Notes: a model not told the origin generated them from the sequence alone. A stretch of DNA of 64,000 nucleotides from Sipunculus nudus (GCA_026874595.1 CM049311.1:72524453-72588452), one strand, 5' to 3'. Counted from the first letter of the stretch, positions 13,064-25,015 are shown. Numbers and translations: made by a program.

Positions 13064-14790
13064 ACATTTTTTAAGCACCTGATTACAAGTTTAGTTCAAC
13101 TCTGCTGGAGGACAGGAATTTGTCTGCAAGAAGTAAACTACTTGACAGTCCACTGGAAAATATAAGCTGAGACACTACAGGGACATGACTGGTATTTATC
13201 AGTCTCAAAACAACCAATAAGCGATCTGATAGAAATTTAACACTCTAGCTCACACAGAAATTTTGAATTCACTTTAAAAAAAAATAGCAGCACCTAAAAA
13301 TTAAACACATCCTCTAAGTGAGAGAATAATTTATGTCAGAAAGACAAGGATCTGACTAAGGCTGTCTTCATTTGGCAGGCGGTATGAGGTAAGCGGTATG
13401 TAAAAAAGCTTTTTTGCTTAGTAATTTTTCATAAACCATTTTACTTGGCCAGCTTTATGCAGTTTGTGTAATGTGGTAAAAGCCATGTGGTAAAATTAAA
13501 TGCATGGTATATCGACCATGGGACCTGGGTATATAAACCATGTATTTGACCTAAGAATGCAGTGTGATCCAGCAGGTTCTGACATCACAAGTCCCATATT
13601 ATAACAGAGTTTTACCACCCATAAAATCAATGCCTAACATGTTTTTACTGCATTCTGCATACTATGTTCTGCTGCCACAATCTGCATATTGAGTGCTGAG
13701 TAAATACAAATCAACTATATGTATATAACAATCCCCTAAAACAACTCAAATCCCTGGAAACTAGATAAAATTGCTTCGTGTGTAAGCTTAGTTGTGATTA
13801 ATTATGAACTTTGGAAACATGTACACAGATCACTCACTGAAAGCAAGGCTTATTTTAAAGTAAATGCAACTTCTCCCTTACATTATGTCTTTGATTTTTC
13901 TTCCTTTTTTCCTTTGAACTTACTGGAAAAGTCAAATGTAATAACCTCGAAAGCTCCTGGACCACAATGTTGTTACTACAACCAGAAATAGACCAGAAGA
14001 CCAGAAGTGTGAAAGTACCTCCCTTTATGAACACCTCCCTATTACCGACACCACTATTACAAGTGGACACCAAAGTCTTTTCAGTGTCTGCAATTCAAAT
14101 TTCCCCTGAATTTTATATACAGCCAGAATGTCATTTAGTGGGGCCCAATCACCTATAAAGCATGTTGAGTTGACACAAAAAATAACTTAAAATAAATTTG
14201 TACCTGCCAAAATATTGCCCTCAAACCATTTTCTTGCTCCTGTAAACAAGTGTTAAAAACAATGGACCAGGCACGATCACAGGTGTCAACATAAACACAG
14301 CGCATGCATCGTCAGGGCCATAACATGTCAATCAAGAGATTCCTTGACTGACTTTGCCCCAAAAAATGCAATACATGTTCCCGCTTGCTGAAACATCGGA
14401 TGATGCGGGTCACAATCGGTCCTCTGGTCATGCGGCCTTATTATAATAAACAGAGACACGTGGACTGTGTTTACCAACATGCAGAACAATTACAAGCTGT
14501 TAAACAGCAGTATACGAGGTACTGAGACTGTTTGCTAGGATGATTTGCTGGGAAACTTGTATAAAGCAAAACTGAACTGATAGTGTGAATTAATAGGCAT
14601 ACTTGTAAATCCCTTACACAAATTTTGACAACATGCAGCTTCTTCAGCTGCTCCCAGGAGAAGCTGCAGACAAAATGACAACAAACAATTTCAGCAGACT
14701 GGTGATCCTTGTCTGGCAAATAACATGTAAATTAACCAACAACGTATGAGGTCACAGAGGCTCCTTCAGTGTGACAGAAGAGTTCCCATG
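13064..14790. other. mostly unique DNA
   Basis: No confirmed gene. At 14136-14157 a short stretch, GGGGCCCAATCACCTAT, matches the end of the 60.0-kb MITE and may be a fragment. On the minus strand a pyrimidine-rich stretch ending TTTTGTCTGCAG near 14650 would make a good splice acceptor, opening a frame with CC...C cysteines, but nothing confirms it. Confidence 0.4.
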
Positions 14791-14791
14791 T

Positions 14792-15040
14792 CTACTTTAA
14801 CAAAAGGGCAATAAAGCAAGCTGAGGAGACTGAAATCTGATCAATATCCGTTGATGACCTGATCAGGGGAGTGGAATTACCAAGATAGTTCACAGACTTT
14901 CTACCAGTGATTTGGTCTTCTTGCTTGGATGGATTTTGTTGATATAACCTGCCATGTTCAATTGAGTCAATTTCCTGCGCAATATTTATACTCAGCACAA
15001 ATGACACCATCACAAACAGGATCTGGTGAGAGGTCTCCAT
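14792..15040 (-). CDS. possible small secreted protein or first coding exon
   Basis: An ATG at 15038-15040 opens an 82-codon frame ending in TAG. The protein starts METSHQILFVMVSFVLSINI, a short polar N-region followed by a hydrophobic core ending near AQ, as in a signal peptide. The remainder is polar (Q, E, S, T, N rich), with one basic GRK site that could be a cleavage site and a short hydrophobic C-end. Codon composition is less AT-skewed than the random frames nearby. No domain is recognised. In-frame GT dinucleotides (TTG|GTAATT and CAG|GTCATC) could serve as donors, so it may be only the first exon of a spliced gene; a candidate acceptor lies near 14650. An overlapping ATG a few bases upstream in another frame weakens the case. 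It could also be chance. No neighbouring exon was identified. Confidence 0.25.
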   Translation of the reverse strand: METSHQILFVMVSFVLSINIAQEIDSIEHGRLYQQNPSKQEDQITGRKSVNYLGNSTPLIRSSTDIDQISVSSACFIALLLK

Positions 15041-15376
15041 CACAACTCATGGAGGTTTAAGATGTCATGTTGGTCATAAATTATAAAGTCATCTGAGGGT
15101 CATGATTCTTAGCTGGTAAACTGAATTAGTGGGATGCTATCAGGGATGTAGGCACATAGCTGCTCTACAAGGTCACCATGCAGAAAGATACATAAACACT
15201 GAATTTGGAGCTTGTAGCTCTAAAGGGTAGTTAAGGGAGTTAAAATAGGAAAAATAAGGTGTTTTGATAAGAATAGGGACAAAATAGTAGGTGTACTATT
15301 TTGGGGTTATAGGATCGAGATCTGGCCAACATTTATCTAACTAGAACGTGTTTGTATTTGCAGTTGTAAAATCAGA
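15041..15376. other. unique DNA
   Basis: No feature supported. Confidence 0.4.
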
Positions 15377-15756
15377 TACACAGTGAAACTCCCCTAAGCC
15401 AGACACTAAAAGGACTGGAGGATTTTGTCTGTAGTAGTGAGTTGTCCTGTTTAGAGGAGTATGGCATATTGTGTCAATTCATCATTGAATGTTTCTAATA
15501 TCCTATGTTTTCTTTAAATGTATACCTAATTTAAAATAGACTACATAAATTTGATTCAAATCATTTTCAAAATAGCTTATATATGCACTTCCAATTTAAA
15601 AAATATAATAATTTAAACAAGGCCTACAGGCCTACTGCGAACCTGTGCAATGGTTTATACACCAGATGTAATGTGCTTCAATGCTGGGCCATTACTTTTC
15701 AAGTAGGCCTCCATGTCTCGTATACGACGAAGGTATCAGAGATGTACATGTATATG

Positions 15757-17621
15757 TGAGGGACGAGATTGAAATCCAGGCGGATTTTAAATTCGCTTAG
15801 ACGAGATTGCGATTGTGATCTTGCCTAGGCGAGATTGCCATTGTGATCTTGCCTAGACAGATTTTAAACTCGCCTAGACGAGATCACAATCGCAATCTCG
15901 CCTAGGCAAGATTAAAATCCATCATGGAGCAGGCTAGAATTTTAATCTCCCCTAGGCAAGTTTAAAATCTGTCTGGTATCATCCAGGCAAGTTTAAAATC
16001 TGCCTGATATCAATTAGGCGAGTTTAAAATCTGCCTAGGCGAGATTAAAATAGTGATCTGATTTAATTTCCTAATATATTATGCATTGTAATTGACATAT
16101 GAAAGAATTTTTCAGTCATATTTTCAATATTTTAACACTGAATGGTTATATATAGTTCACAGGTTTAATATTTATTAATATTTACAGAATATTTTAATAT
16201 TAATGTAATAATTAACATTAATTTTGGAAATGGAATTATTAAATAGGTATTTGATTATTACTTGCACCTTTGATGTGTTTCATCTGTCTACAGCATCCAT
16301 ATCATACCAATTATTTGCTAAAAATAAATTAATCTTTATTTTCTTCTCTGTTTTCTTAACAACCTTGGAGTTGTAAAAATCACTAATAAATCATACCAAA
16401 AAAAAATTGTAATTGTATTTAATATATGGCAATTAGAGAGTAACAAGAGATATATTGAAGCACATTTATGAGATATTATGAAGAGCAAATCTCAGGGAAA
16501 AAAGTCATTCACTTGCATACTGAATCAATCATAGATAGATAGATAGATAGATAGATAGATGGATAGACAGATAAGTCTAGATAGATATTACTTCATTATT
16601 TAAAGAGTATATTACACATTAACATAAACAATCATCCTATTTGATAATCCTTACAGGACAAACAGAACAAAGTAGTTGGTTGATCTAGTTCAAATGTTTC
16701 TTTTCACCCAGGTATTCAACAGTCAACAGTCAAAACATGTACGCTTATGGTACAAAATAGGTAGGGTATCAGTATTTATGATGGACTTTGATACACTATT
16801 CCTTTTTTCTTTGTAACTAAACATCATATATATTAATTAATGTAATTAAACATTATATTCAGTCTCCTTTTGTCTTTTTAAAATACTACATTACTAATAT
16901 TACTAATACCAGTTTTACTTCAAATTAATTAATATTGCTAACAAAATTATCATGTGCCATAACAATAACCATGTAAGTTAAGTTTATTATTACTTAAATT
17001 ATAAAAAAAAATAATAAAAATATAAAATTTTAAAAAATTGTTAATTATTACATTAATAATATAATATTTTGTAAAAATTAATAAATGAATTACTTGTGAA
17101 CTATACATAACCATATTTATAAAAATATATAATAAAAAAACATTTCCAAAATTAATGTTGATTATTACATTAATAATATAATATTCTGAAAATACAAATA
17201 AATATATAACTTGTGAACTATACATAACAATTCAGTGTTAAAATATTTAATATCTGACTGAAAAAATCTTTCATTTGTCAATTACAATACATAATATATT
17301 AGGAAATTAGATCAGATCACTATTTTAATCTCGCCTAGGCAGATTCTAAACTCACCTAAGTGATATCACTGTGTTATCAGGCAGATTTTAAACTCGCCTG
17401 GATGATACCAGACGGATTTTAAACTGGCCTAGGTGAGATTAAAATCCTGGCCCACTCCATGATGGATTTTAATCTCGCTTGCGATTGTGATCTCGTCTAG
17501 GCGAGTTTAAAATCTGTGTAGGCTAGATCACAATCACAATCTCGCCTAGGCGAAATCACAATCACAATCTCGTCTAGGCGAATTTAAAATCCAGCTGGAT
17601 TTCAATCTCCACTCTGACATA
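15757..17621. mobile_element. foldback element with long repeat-rich inverted arms
   Basis: A left arm of about 477 bp (15757-16233) is the inverted counterpart of 17141-17621. The outer ends pair as GAGATTGAAATCCAG / CTGGATTTCAATCTC. The outer 270 bp of each arm are built from short reiterated palindromes around CGCCTAGGCG alternating with GATTTTAAA / TTTAAAATC blocks; the inner 200 bp are AT-rich. The flanks TACATGTATATG (15745-15756) and TACATGTAAATG (17622-17633) match at 11 of 12 bases and sit in the middle of the family-1 element, so they look like a target duplication. The arm architecture resembles FB/Galileo-type foldback transposons; no transposase is present and the superfamily is uncertain. 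Part of the right arm (17039-17130) is a diverged duplicate of 17156-17227. Confidence 0.75.
16531..16560 (+). repeat. (ATAG)n microsatellite
   Basis: About seven tandem ATAG units inside the foldback loop, followed by decayed units. Confidence 0.9.
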
Positions 17622-19619
17622 TACATGTAAATGCCAAATTTCAGGCTGATATTCTCTCCTGAGAAATAAGCAGGCACATACACTGTGCAAAGTCATTGTA
17701 GGTGGCAACACCTGTCTTGTGAATGAGAAATCCATCAAAGACGCATAGACAGGTCAAAATATCAGGCCAAAACATCAAACTTCTCTTGAGTTTGATGCAC
17801 TGGGATGACCAGGCTTAGGTGAGAAAGGCAGTTGCCCAAAATGAACTGTGACAAATTGCTTGCTCAAGCTACTGCACTGTGTGAACTCTTAATCTGACCT
17901 TGGCTAGACTTAGTGAACTTTTGACCTGTACCTGGCTGCACTGAGTGAACTCTTGACCTGTTGCATAATCTGACACATTTCACAGCTTGTCAAAGCTATA
18001 AATAGATCCAGGCTGACCTCTGACAAAATCTGACATAGTTGGCAGTCTAGCAAGCTATTTAAACTGATATCTAAATGTCTAGTGGCATGATGTAATAGAT
18101 GCTGATAAACTGGTGCCAGGCTAGATGTAACTGCTTCACACAGCTAACATATATGGTAAAATGACTCAATTCAATCTCCATAATCCTCCAAAAGATTGTT
18201 CATGTGGAACCATTAAAAAAAATTATTATAAGAATTATTGTTGGGATTATTTTTGTAAAATATAAAACAAATTGGCTTCGGTGGCATCAGTAGAAAAATG
18301 TTTTGCAGGTTTATAACTCATATAAGAAGATACAGTAAACTGGCTAAGTTCAGCTTCCCGTAACTCAGCCAAAAATCACTGAAACAAAATGATTTGAACA
18401 AACTTGAATTATCATCATCTGAGGATAATTAGTGTAGGAGATTTAAGAATTTGGCCCTGTGGTTTTTGTTGAGAAGATCTGTGTAGCCACTGAAAGGGAC
18501 TTTATGGCATATGACTAAATTCAACTTCCTATTACTCAGCCTTAAGTCCCTAAACAGAGACCATTTGAACAAACTTCGGAAAGCTAGGATAATTTTGTGC
18601 GATTTGGCCATATGGTTTCAGATAAAGAAGTTCTTTGTAGCCCTCAGTATGATACAGGCACTGGTGACTCCTGTACAAAAAAGGCTGATGCAGGTGTCGC
18701 CACCAATACCTCAACATTGGCATAAAATTTGGTGATGATAGCTCCAGCTGTTCCTGAGACTGAAATTTTAGTGTGCCTTTTTAGACAGATGACTAAGTTC
18801 AAATTCCTGTAACTGGGACAAAATTCACTGAACTAGAACCATTCATACAAACTTCAGAGAGATTGTTTCTAGGAATATTTCTATGAAATATTGAACAATT
18901 TGGCTTGATGGTTTCCAAGAATTTTTTTAAAGGTTTTAAGCTTTTTCTCTATAAAATATAAGAAAATGCAGTTAGCAAAAAATAAATAAAATCCAAAAGA
19001 GTTTTTCAGATGGCTGATTTTTTGCATAAAATTTCATGTTGCTAGCTCCTGTCATTTTTCAGATAGTACGGGTCAACATATAGATGACTGACAAGGGATG
19101 ACAGACAATGCCACATCATCCCATAAGCTCACAGATTCGCTAAAAAAAAAGAAAGAAAAACAATCTAGGCCTCACAAACTAATCTTGGCAGTTTTCGTTT
19201 GATGTACCATGCTTCATCTTAAAAGCAAGCGGAAATTCATGGATGGTTGCACTAGGTACATTGAAGATTAATTATTGACAGCATCTGGACAGCATGTTTA
19301 TTTATTAAAGGATACTCTTCACTACACTTTCACCATAACAAAGTGCAAAATGTCACAAACTATAATAAGCACCATCTCCTGGTAAATATATGAACAAAAC
19401 TACAACTTGCGAGGTCAGTCCGCTTTAGTGGGTTGTAATATGTACTGTATACGCTGGCACAAAGGGAAAGTTTGTCCATTGTCCGGGATATTGAGTTGTC
19501 CACTTTACTAAGATTAAGTTAAACATAATATAGAGGAAAAATTGAAGGACTGATATTTAGTGTCCACATTAATGAGTTGTCCACCATACTGATTGTTGGC
19601 AAGTAGGAGTTTCACTGTA

Positions 19620-20690
19620 TGTCTCGATCAATCCCCATCCCAAATAATAAGCAGAAAATATGGTCTACTCGAGACATTATGGTGTTTAGAGAATACCTGT
19701 ATAAATAATCATGAAATATCTACTTCTGTCAGGTCCATTTGCCAATAAAAAACTGAGCTGAAAACTAAGTTTCTTGGGTTATTGTAAAGAATATTGGGAA
19801 TAAGTGGTCTCAAGTGTATTTGAGTCAAAATGGTTGAATCTAAATCATATGAAAAATTTGCTCTAGTGCTGTAACTTTGCCTTGTTTATGAGAAACACTT
19901 TATTTTTATTATTTTCTACAACAATTTTTTTATCATTTCAAACCTGTCCACACCAAGAGAGCATTTCTTGTGTAAAAGCTGTTACAGATATGATCACGGG
20001 AACACAATAAATACATGCAAAAAACTTAAAAGTCACGCTTGTCCCGCCTGAGGCAAAGCCACAACAAATTAATGCAAGATGATCACCACACACTACACAT
20101 TGAACAGAAATGAAAAATGAGTCTGGCTGTGAACATTTAGTTGTGTGGCATTAATGATGCTGCCAATGCTGTCCATATAAGAAGCAAAATCTCACTCATG
20201 ACTGACTGTTTTCATGTATCTGCAATCTAAATGATAATTTATCTTTCTTTCCTGGTAGGCATGACAAATACAGACCAATATACTAGGTAATCAATTTTGT
20301 TGAATATACACATGATTATAGTGGTAGGTTTAATCTGAGGTCACTGACTGTTGTTTCTGAAGATGTAAAAAGGAGCAAAGTTAGGAGGTTCCCTACTTAA
20401 TAACACATATATATTTATTACTATAGACTGTTCCACAGTGGGCACCCACTGAAATATTTGAATATTTTCTTAAATTGACAGATCAGCTACAAAATGTAAG
20501 TGGTAATAGAGGAAGGAGGCATGGCCTAATTAACTAGAACTAAACTTTACTTGTCAAAATATTTGAGTAATTAATTAAAATCAAAATCTTGGAAAGCAAA
20601 TTCTTCACAACATCTCAACCCCACTGATGAAGGTTTAAGTCACTGGTCTAATGCTCAAACAAGTGGACATTTATGGGCCATGATGTTCAG
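19620..20690. other. unique DNA without recognisable gene
   Basis: AT-rich, no long frame, no repeat ends. No supported feature. Confidence 0.45.
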
Positions 20691-21173
20691 CTGAATTCAA
20701 GGCGCCTTGAACAATAGTCGAAAAAACTCCTCTAGAGTGCTGAAAATCATGCATTTTGCCAATGGCCCTTAGATATAGTTTACAGTGACCTTATTTTACA
20801 TGCAGCTGCCACCATTTGTGCCTAACTCAAACTCTTTCACACAGCTTGGGTCAGATCGAGTGACATTTCAGGTTTCGGAGGTAATTTTCAGGGACTCCTT
20901 GAAAGTCATTGATTAGGATTTTAGGCCAAATGGATACAATTTGTGCCCCATCTGACTCACCTGGGGCTTATAAATCATGTTTTCTCCTCAATTTGCAAAA
21001 TATAGGTAACCATGACCTAATTTGAAGTTTACAAGGATATTTTTCATGGAACTCTAAGGATGTCAAGTTTGAAGATTCTATGTCTAACATCCATGATTTT
21101 TGCCCTGTTAATGGACAACGGCTTCATATGAAGTTCTAAAAAATAGACATAAAAATGCGTAAAAAATTGGAAA

Positions 21174-22192
21174 CTAGAATCGCTTTGTTTTTGCAGTGCA
21201 AAACCAGATATGTCTCCCCTCTATGGACCATCCAAAACATAAGAGGTAAAATATACAATATCTCTAAACAATGAATTTAGATTTCAGCAGATTAGACCTT
21301 GAAGGTCAAGGTCACCACTTTTTGAATCTAATGACATTATGGCAGAAAGAACTGGTGTGTCAAATTTGAAGAAAAAATCTTCAGTACTTCTAAAATTAAG
21401 GGGGTCACAATTAGCATAGAATTGCATAAATTTTATAATAAGTGTTTCAAATTTTGTAGGAAAATATGCAGCCCTTCAAATGTTATCTCATCCACAAGAC
21501 AATAACTATAATTCTGCTCATTTGACCTTGAAATCCTGGTCAAGGTCACCATGCAGGTTTCAAACTCATCCGAGAGCTTTGTAGGAATAACTGGTATACG
21601 AAATCTGAGGGAAAAATGTGAAATACTTCAAATTTCAAAAGTTATAGTGTTCACAATACAATAACTATATTTCTGCTGATTTGACCTTGAAGATCCTGGT
21701 CAAGGTTACCGGGTTTAAAACTTGTCCGACAATATGGTAGGAAAAATTGGTGTACCAAACTTGAGGGAAAAATGTGGAATACTTAAAAAGTTGTGGGGTC
21801 GCAAAAATTTCACATTTTGGCAGGTTTGACCTTGAAGATGAAGGTCAAGGTCACCAGATTTCAAATGTTTCTGAGAACTTGGTAGGAACAACAGGTGTAC
21901 CAAATTTGAGGTCAAAATGTTGAATACTTCAAAAGTTATGGGTTCCACAATTTCGCGTTTCGGCAAATTTGACCTTGTAGATGAAGGTCAAGGTCACCCA
22001 TTTTCAAACTCCTGCGAGATTTTGGTTTGAACAATTGAGTGTTTTAAATTTTGGGCGGAAAATATGCAGCCCTTCAAAAGTTTCTGCGTTTACAAGATAT
22101 CCTTTAGATGACCATGACGATGACAGAAGACAGACAATGGCACTTAAACAACATGCTTCCCCTGGAGGGGGTGGGGGGGGGGGACATAAAAA
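21174..22192 (-). mobile_element. Helentron-like family 5 with ERR/SF-1-like half-sites
   Basis: The left end is CTAGAATCG, then a hairpin at 21187-21204 (GTTTTTGCA / TGCAAAAC) and the subTIR ATGTCTCCCC (21210-21219). The right end has a C/G-rich hairpin with the inverted subTIR, now a G-run, then GACATAAAAA. The interior holds about five units of 140-220 bp, each with a TGACCTTGA or TCAAGGTCA site. The flanks rejoin into a family-4 unit, so the boundaries are well supported. No coding capacity. Confidence 0.75.
22167..22183 (+). repeat. G5-T-G11 tract in the family 5 terminal hairpin
   Basis: The G-run replaces the subTIR arm that should pair with ATGTCTCCCC at the other end. The preceding TTCCCC can still pair with GGGG. 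Confidence 0.9.
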
Positions 22193-22490
22193 TACAGGGG
22201 ACATCACAAGTCAGCAGGAACTAAAGAAACCCCCATGATGATATGCATGCAAAGAATCATGGCAATCAATGTATTAGTTATTCAGATACTGGGGCTTTTG
22301 TATCAAACTTTTCATTATTCTGGGGGGTATTACAAGCCCAAGAGCTTAAAAGATACGAGTAACAGAGACCTAATTTCATGTTTTCAAGGAAATTTTTTAT
22401 TGACCTCCCTGGATCTTCAGTTAGAAGTTTCTAGGTTCAGCAGTTACAATTTGTGCCTTGTTACAACAGCTGAATGCCCAGACAGTCACT

Positions 22491-23875
22491 GTTAGCTAAG
22501 TAAATAATACAGACCTTTATTTTATGTGACAGATATATTGGTACACTAATGCACCTAAATTATTTGTTAACATGACATCTACATGTTCACACTGAGCCAT
22601 GAGATTTTGAAAAAGAATCTGCAATTGTTAAAGGTATTTTATAAGCCACTAAAAGAACATTTTTTTAACAGCTTTTACTTATCTAACAATATATATTGAC
22701 CTTCCCACAGATTTACTTTTGAAAAAATAATAATAATTAATTCCAAATGTCAAAAATAATACCCAGTGTTAAGACATCCTTAATTTAAAACTTTCATGAC
22801 ATTAAACAAAAATTTTGTTTAAAATCATATATCCCTTTGCTGTACTTTAATTTGATCTGCTAGCTATCCTTCCTGCCTCTGTGGCTTTGTGGTTAAGGGT
22901 ACATTTATTAAGGAAATACGTTGCTATCATCAACAACTGAGTATCATACTATCAGATAGACAATGCTTCTTCCTTCAGCCAAATACAGGAAATGCCATTA
23001 ATAAATGATGAACACCTGCAAAGCTGAAAAGCGTTTTGTGAAAAACACAATTTCCGTGTTCCTTCATCTTCTGGTTAAAAATCGTCAAGCTGATGGACCT
23101 CCATTATGCCATGCTAAATTTAGCTTCCCCATCTGACCTTAGCCTTACGATGGCACTGCAGGGATTTCACATAATACTTGATGAACTGACAACCTACTCT
23201 GATCAAATGAAAATGGATATATGAGCAAACAATTTTAGAATGTCCAAATGATTCCATATATATGACCATTTAAGACTCTCTCATTCTTGCCTTTATGGAT
23301 GAAATGTATATATTTGCTTGGGTGATATGCATTTTTTTTTAATGAATGTAATTTACGTACTGTGGCTGAGATAATAAACTTACCCTTACAACTATATAAG
23401 TTCCAGATTAAAGATGAATTTGCCAATAAATAAATTACATGGTTTAGAATATTGAAGCTCCAGCTGTTTCAAATAATATTAGTTTATAGTCAAGAAAATG
23501 TTTTGTTTGCTCATTGCTACGTACACAAAAAGAAAAAAAATATTTGATCTCCTTAATTTCTTAAGTCTTGGCAAAAGATTGAAAAGAATCCTGCATTTCA
23601 AGTCCTTGTCTTCAAAGAGTTACTTTAAAACGTATCTATGTGTTTGCAGTGATGAAGCTAAAGTTGATCTCCATACGGATAAATCTTGATTTATGCAAAT
23701 GTGGTCTTGGCCTCCATGGTGTTGGTACACTCTATGCAAAGACTTCATTATCATGGAAGATTAAACATTCATGGTAGAAATAGAGTACATCTTCAGATTA
23801 CTGAAACACAAAAGTTTTGCCAATTAGAACTTTGGGAAGTGAATTTTGGGAAGCAATATAAATTAAGAGATATAA
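22491..23875. other. mostly unique DNA
   Basis: No gene supported. At 22876-22902 the sequence GTGGCTTTGTGGTTAAGG resembles a tRNA A box; no B box follows at the usual distance, so it may be a decayed SINE head. Confidence 0.35.
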
Positions 23876-23878
23876 AAA

Positions 23879-25015
23879 CTAGATGTGTCAGAACAACACG
23901 AATGCCCCCGCCTGGAGCAAATTAGACATATTTGTTAAATTTTGTTACAATTTTTAAGTTCAGGAGCTGTCATATGATCAAAAGTAGATCAACAAGGACT
24001 AAAATGCAAACTCGATCTGTAACGGGTCATTATCAAGCAACACACCAAAAAATCAGGCCAGTATCTGCAGGCATTGAGAAAAAAAGTCCATACATGTGCA
24101 TTTTCCATAAAAATTTCTCTTTCATGAAATTTCTATGTTTAGGAGCCGTAAAACAATCAAAAGTAGGTCAACTGGGACAAAATGCTATCTCGATCTGTAA
24201 CTGTTATTATCTGCCCACACATAAAAAATCAGGCCAATATCTGCAGGCATCGAGGAGAAAAAGTGTACATATGCATTTGTTATGAAAATTTCTATTTTTC
24301 ATGAAATTTTCTATGTTCAGGAGCAGTCAAATGGTCAAAAGTAGGTCAACTGGGACAAAACAAGAACTCGATCTGTAACTGGTCATTATCTGCCTACACA
24401 CCAAAAATCAGGCCTGTATCTGCAGGCACTGCAAAAAAGTCCGTACACGTGCACTTTTTTTATGAAATTTCTATGTTAGAGCAAGGTCAAACGGTCAAAA
24501 GGAGGTCAACTGGGATAAAACGTGAACTCGATCTGTAACTGGTCATTATCTGCCCACACACCAAAAATCAGGCCAATATCTGCAGGTATTGTGAAAAAAA
24601 GTCTGTACATGTGTATTTGTCATGAAAATTTCTATTTTTCATGAAATTTTCTATGTTCAGGAGCCGTAAAATGGTCAAAAGTAGGTCAACCAGGACGAAA
24701 CGCGAACTTGATCTGTAACTGGTCATTATCTGCCCACACACAAAAAATCAGGCCAATATCTGCGAGTATGGCGAAAAAAAGTCTGTACATGTGTATTTGT
24801 CATGAAAATTTCTCTTTTTCATGAAATTTTCTAAGTTAAGGAGCCGTAAAATGATCAAAAGTAGGTCAACCGGGACGAAACGTGAACTCGATCTGTAACT
24901 GGTCTATATCTGCCAACACACCAAAAATCAGGCCAATATCTGCAGGCATTGCGAAAAAAAAATCCGTACAACTGTTTGATTTCTGAATGACGGAATGACG
25001 GAAGGAGGGATAGCA
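23879..25015 (-). mobile_element. Helentron-like family 6, copy 1 (5' end missing)
   Basis: The left end is CTAGATGTGTCAGAAC, with a weak GTGT/ACAC stem, then AATGCCCCCGCC (subTIR). The interior is about six tandem units of roughly 180 bp, each with GGAGC.GT.AAA.GGTCAAAAGTAGGTCAAC-type blocks, CTCGATCTGTAACTGG and ATCAGGCCAATATCTGC. The far side reaches GGAATGACGGAAGG, which in copy 2 lies just before the terminal hairpin, but the hairpin itself is absent here. Confidence 0.65.

Larger units (their letters stand above)
15618..19147 (-). mobile_element. Helentron-like element, family 1, copy b (interrupted)
   Basis: The left end is CAAGGCCTACAGGCCT then GCGAACCTGTG; the right end is CACAGATTCGC (one mismatch from the subTIR), then TAAAAA. 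It is interrupted at 15757-17621 by a foldback element; without that it would be about 1.67 kb. The interior matches copies a and d: GGTGGCAACACC near 17700, GAGTGAACTCTTGACCTG units at 17880-17960, and GTGTCGCCACC near 18692. No coding capacity. Confidence 0.7.
15381..19617. mobile_element. mariner-type MITE split by a nested insertion
   Basis: The left end is CAGTGAAACTCC (15381-15392); the right end is the inverted match GGAGTTTCACTG (19606-19617), followed by TA. The MITE halves are 15381-15617 and about 19148-19617, about 705 bp in total, close to the 691 bp of the related element at 41416-42106. Both carry interior GAGTTGTCC / TGTCC blocks. A TA lies two bases before the left end (15377-15378), so the left target duplication is imperfect. 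Everything between 15618 and 19147 is a family-1 Helentron-like insertion. No transposase ORF. Confidence 0.65.
20700..22490 (-). mobile_element. family 4 array interrupted by a family 5 element
   Basis: About 20860-21173 and 22193-22490 carry the family-4 blocks seen at 53.8-55.8 kb: GTAACAGAGACCTAATTTC, a GATTCTA..TC block, TTTGTGCC.TGTTA, and a poly(A)-rich end before the next unit. Joining the two sides restores a normal unit junction (AAAATTGGAAA then ATACAGG), which fixes the insertion point of the family-5 element. Confidence 0.6.

Noticed and set aside
14471-14717. 82-codon cysteine-containing frame on the minus strand as a second exon of the secreted candidate
   Set aside because: Does not start at ATG, and although a good acceptor-like sequence lies within it, the downstream frame matches no family; not enough to annotate.
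16950-17225. 91-codon hydrophobic frame on the minus strand
   Set aside because: It lies in the AT-rich inner arm of the foldback element and is explained by base composition and the local duplication.
23879-25015. Regularly spaced repeats of about 180 bp, superficially CRISPR-like
   Set aside because: Whole units are repeated, without constant short repeats and variable spacers, and the DNA is eukaryotic; it is a transposon-internal tandem array.
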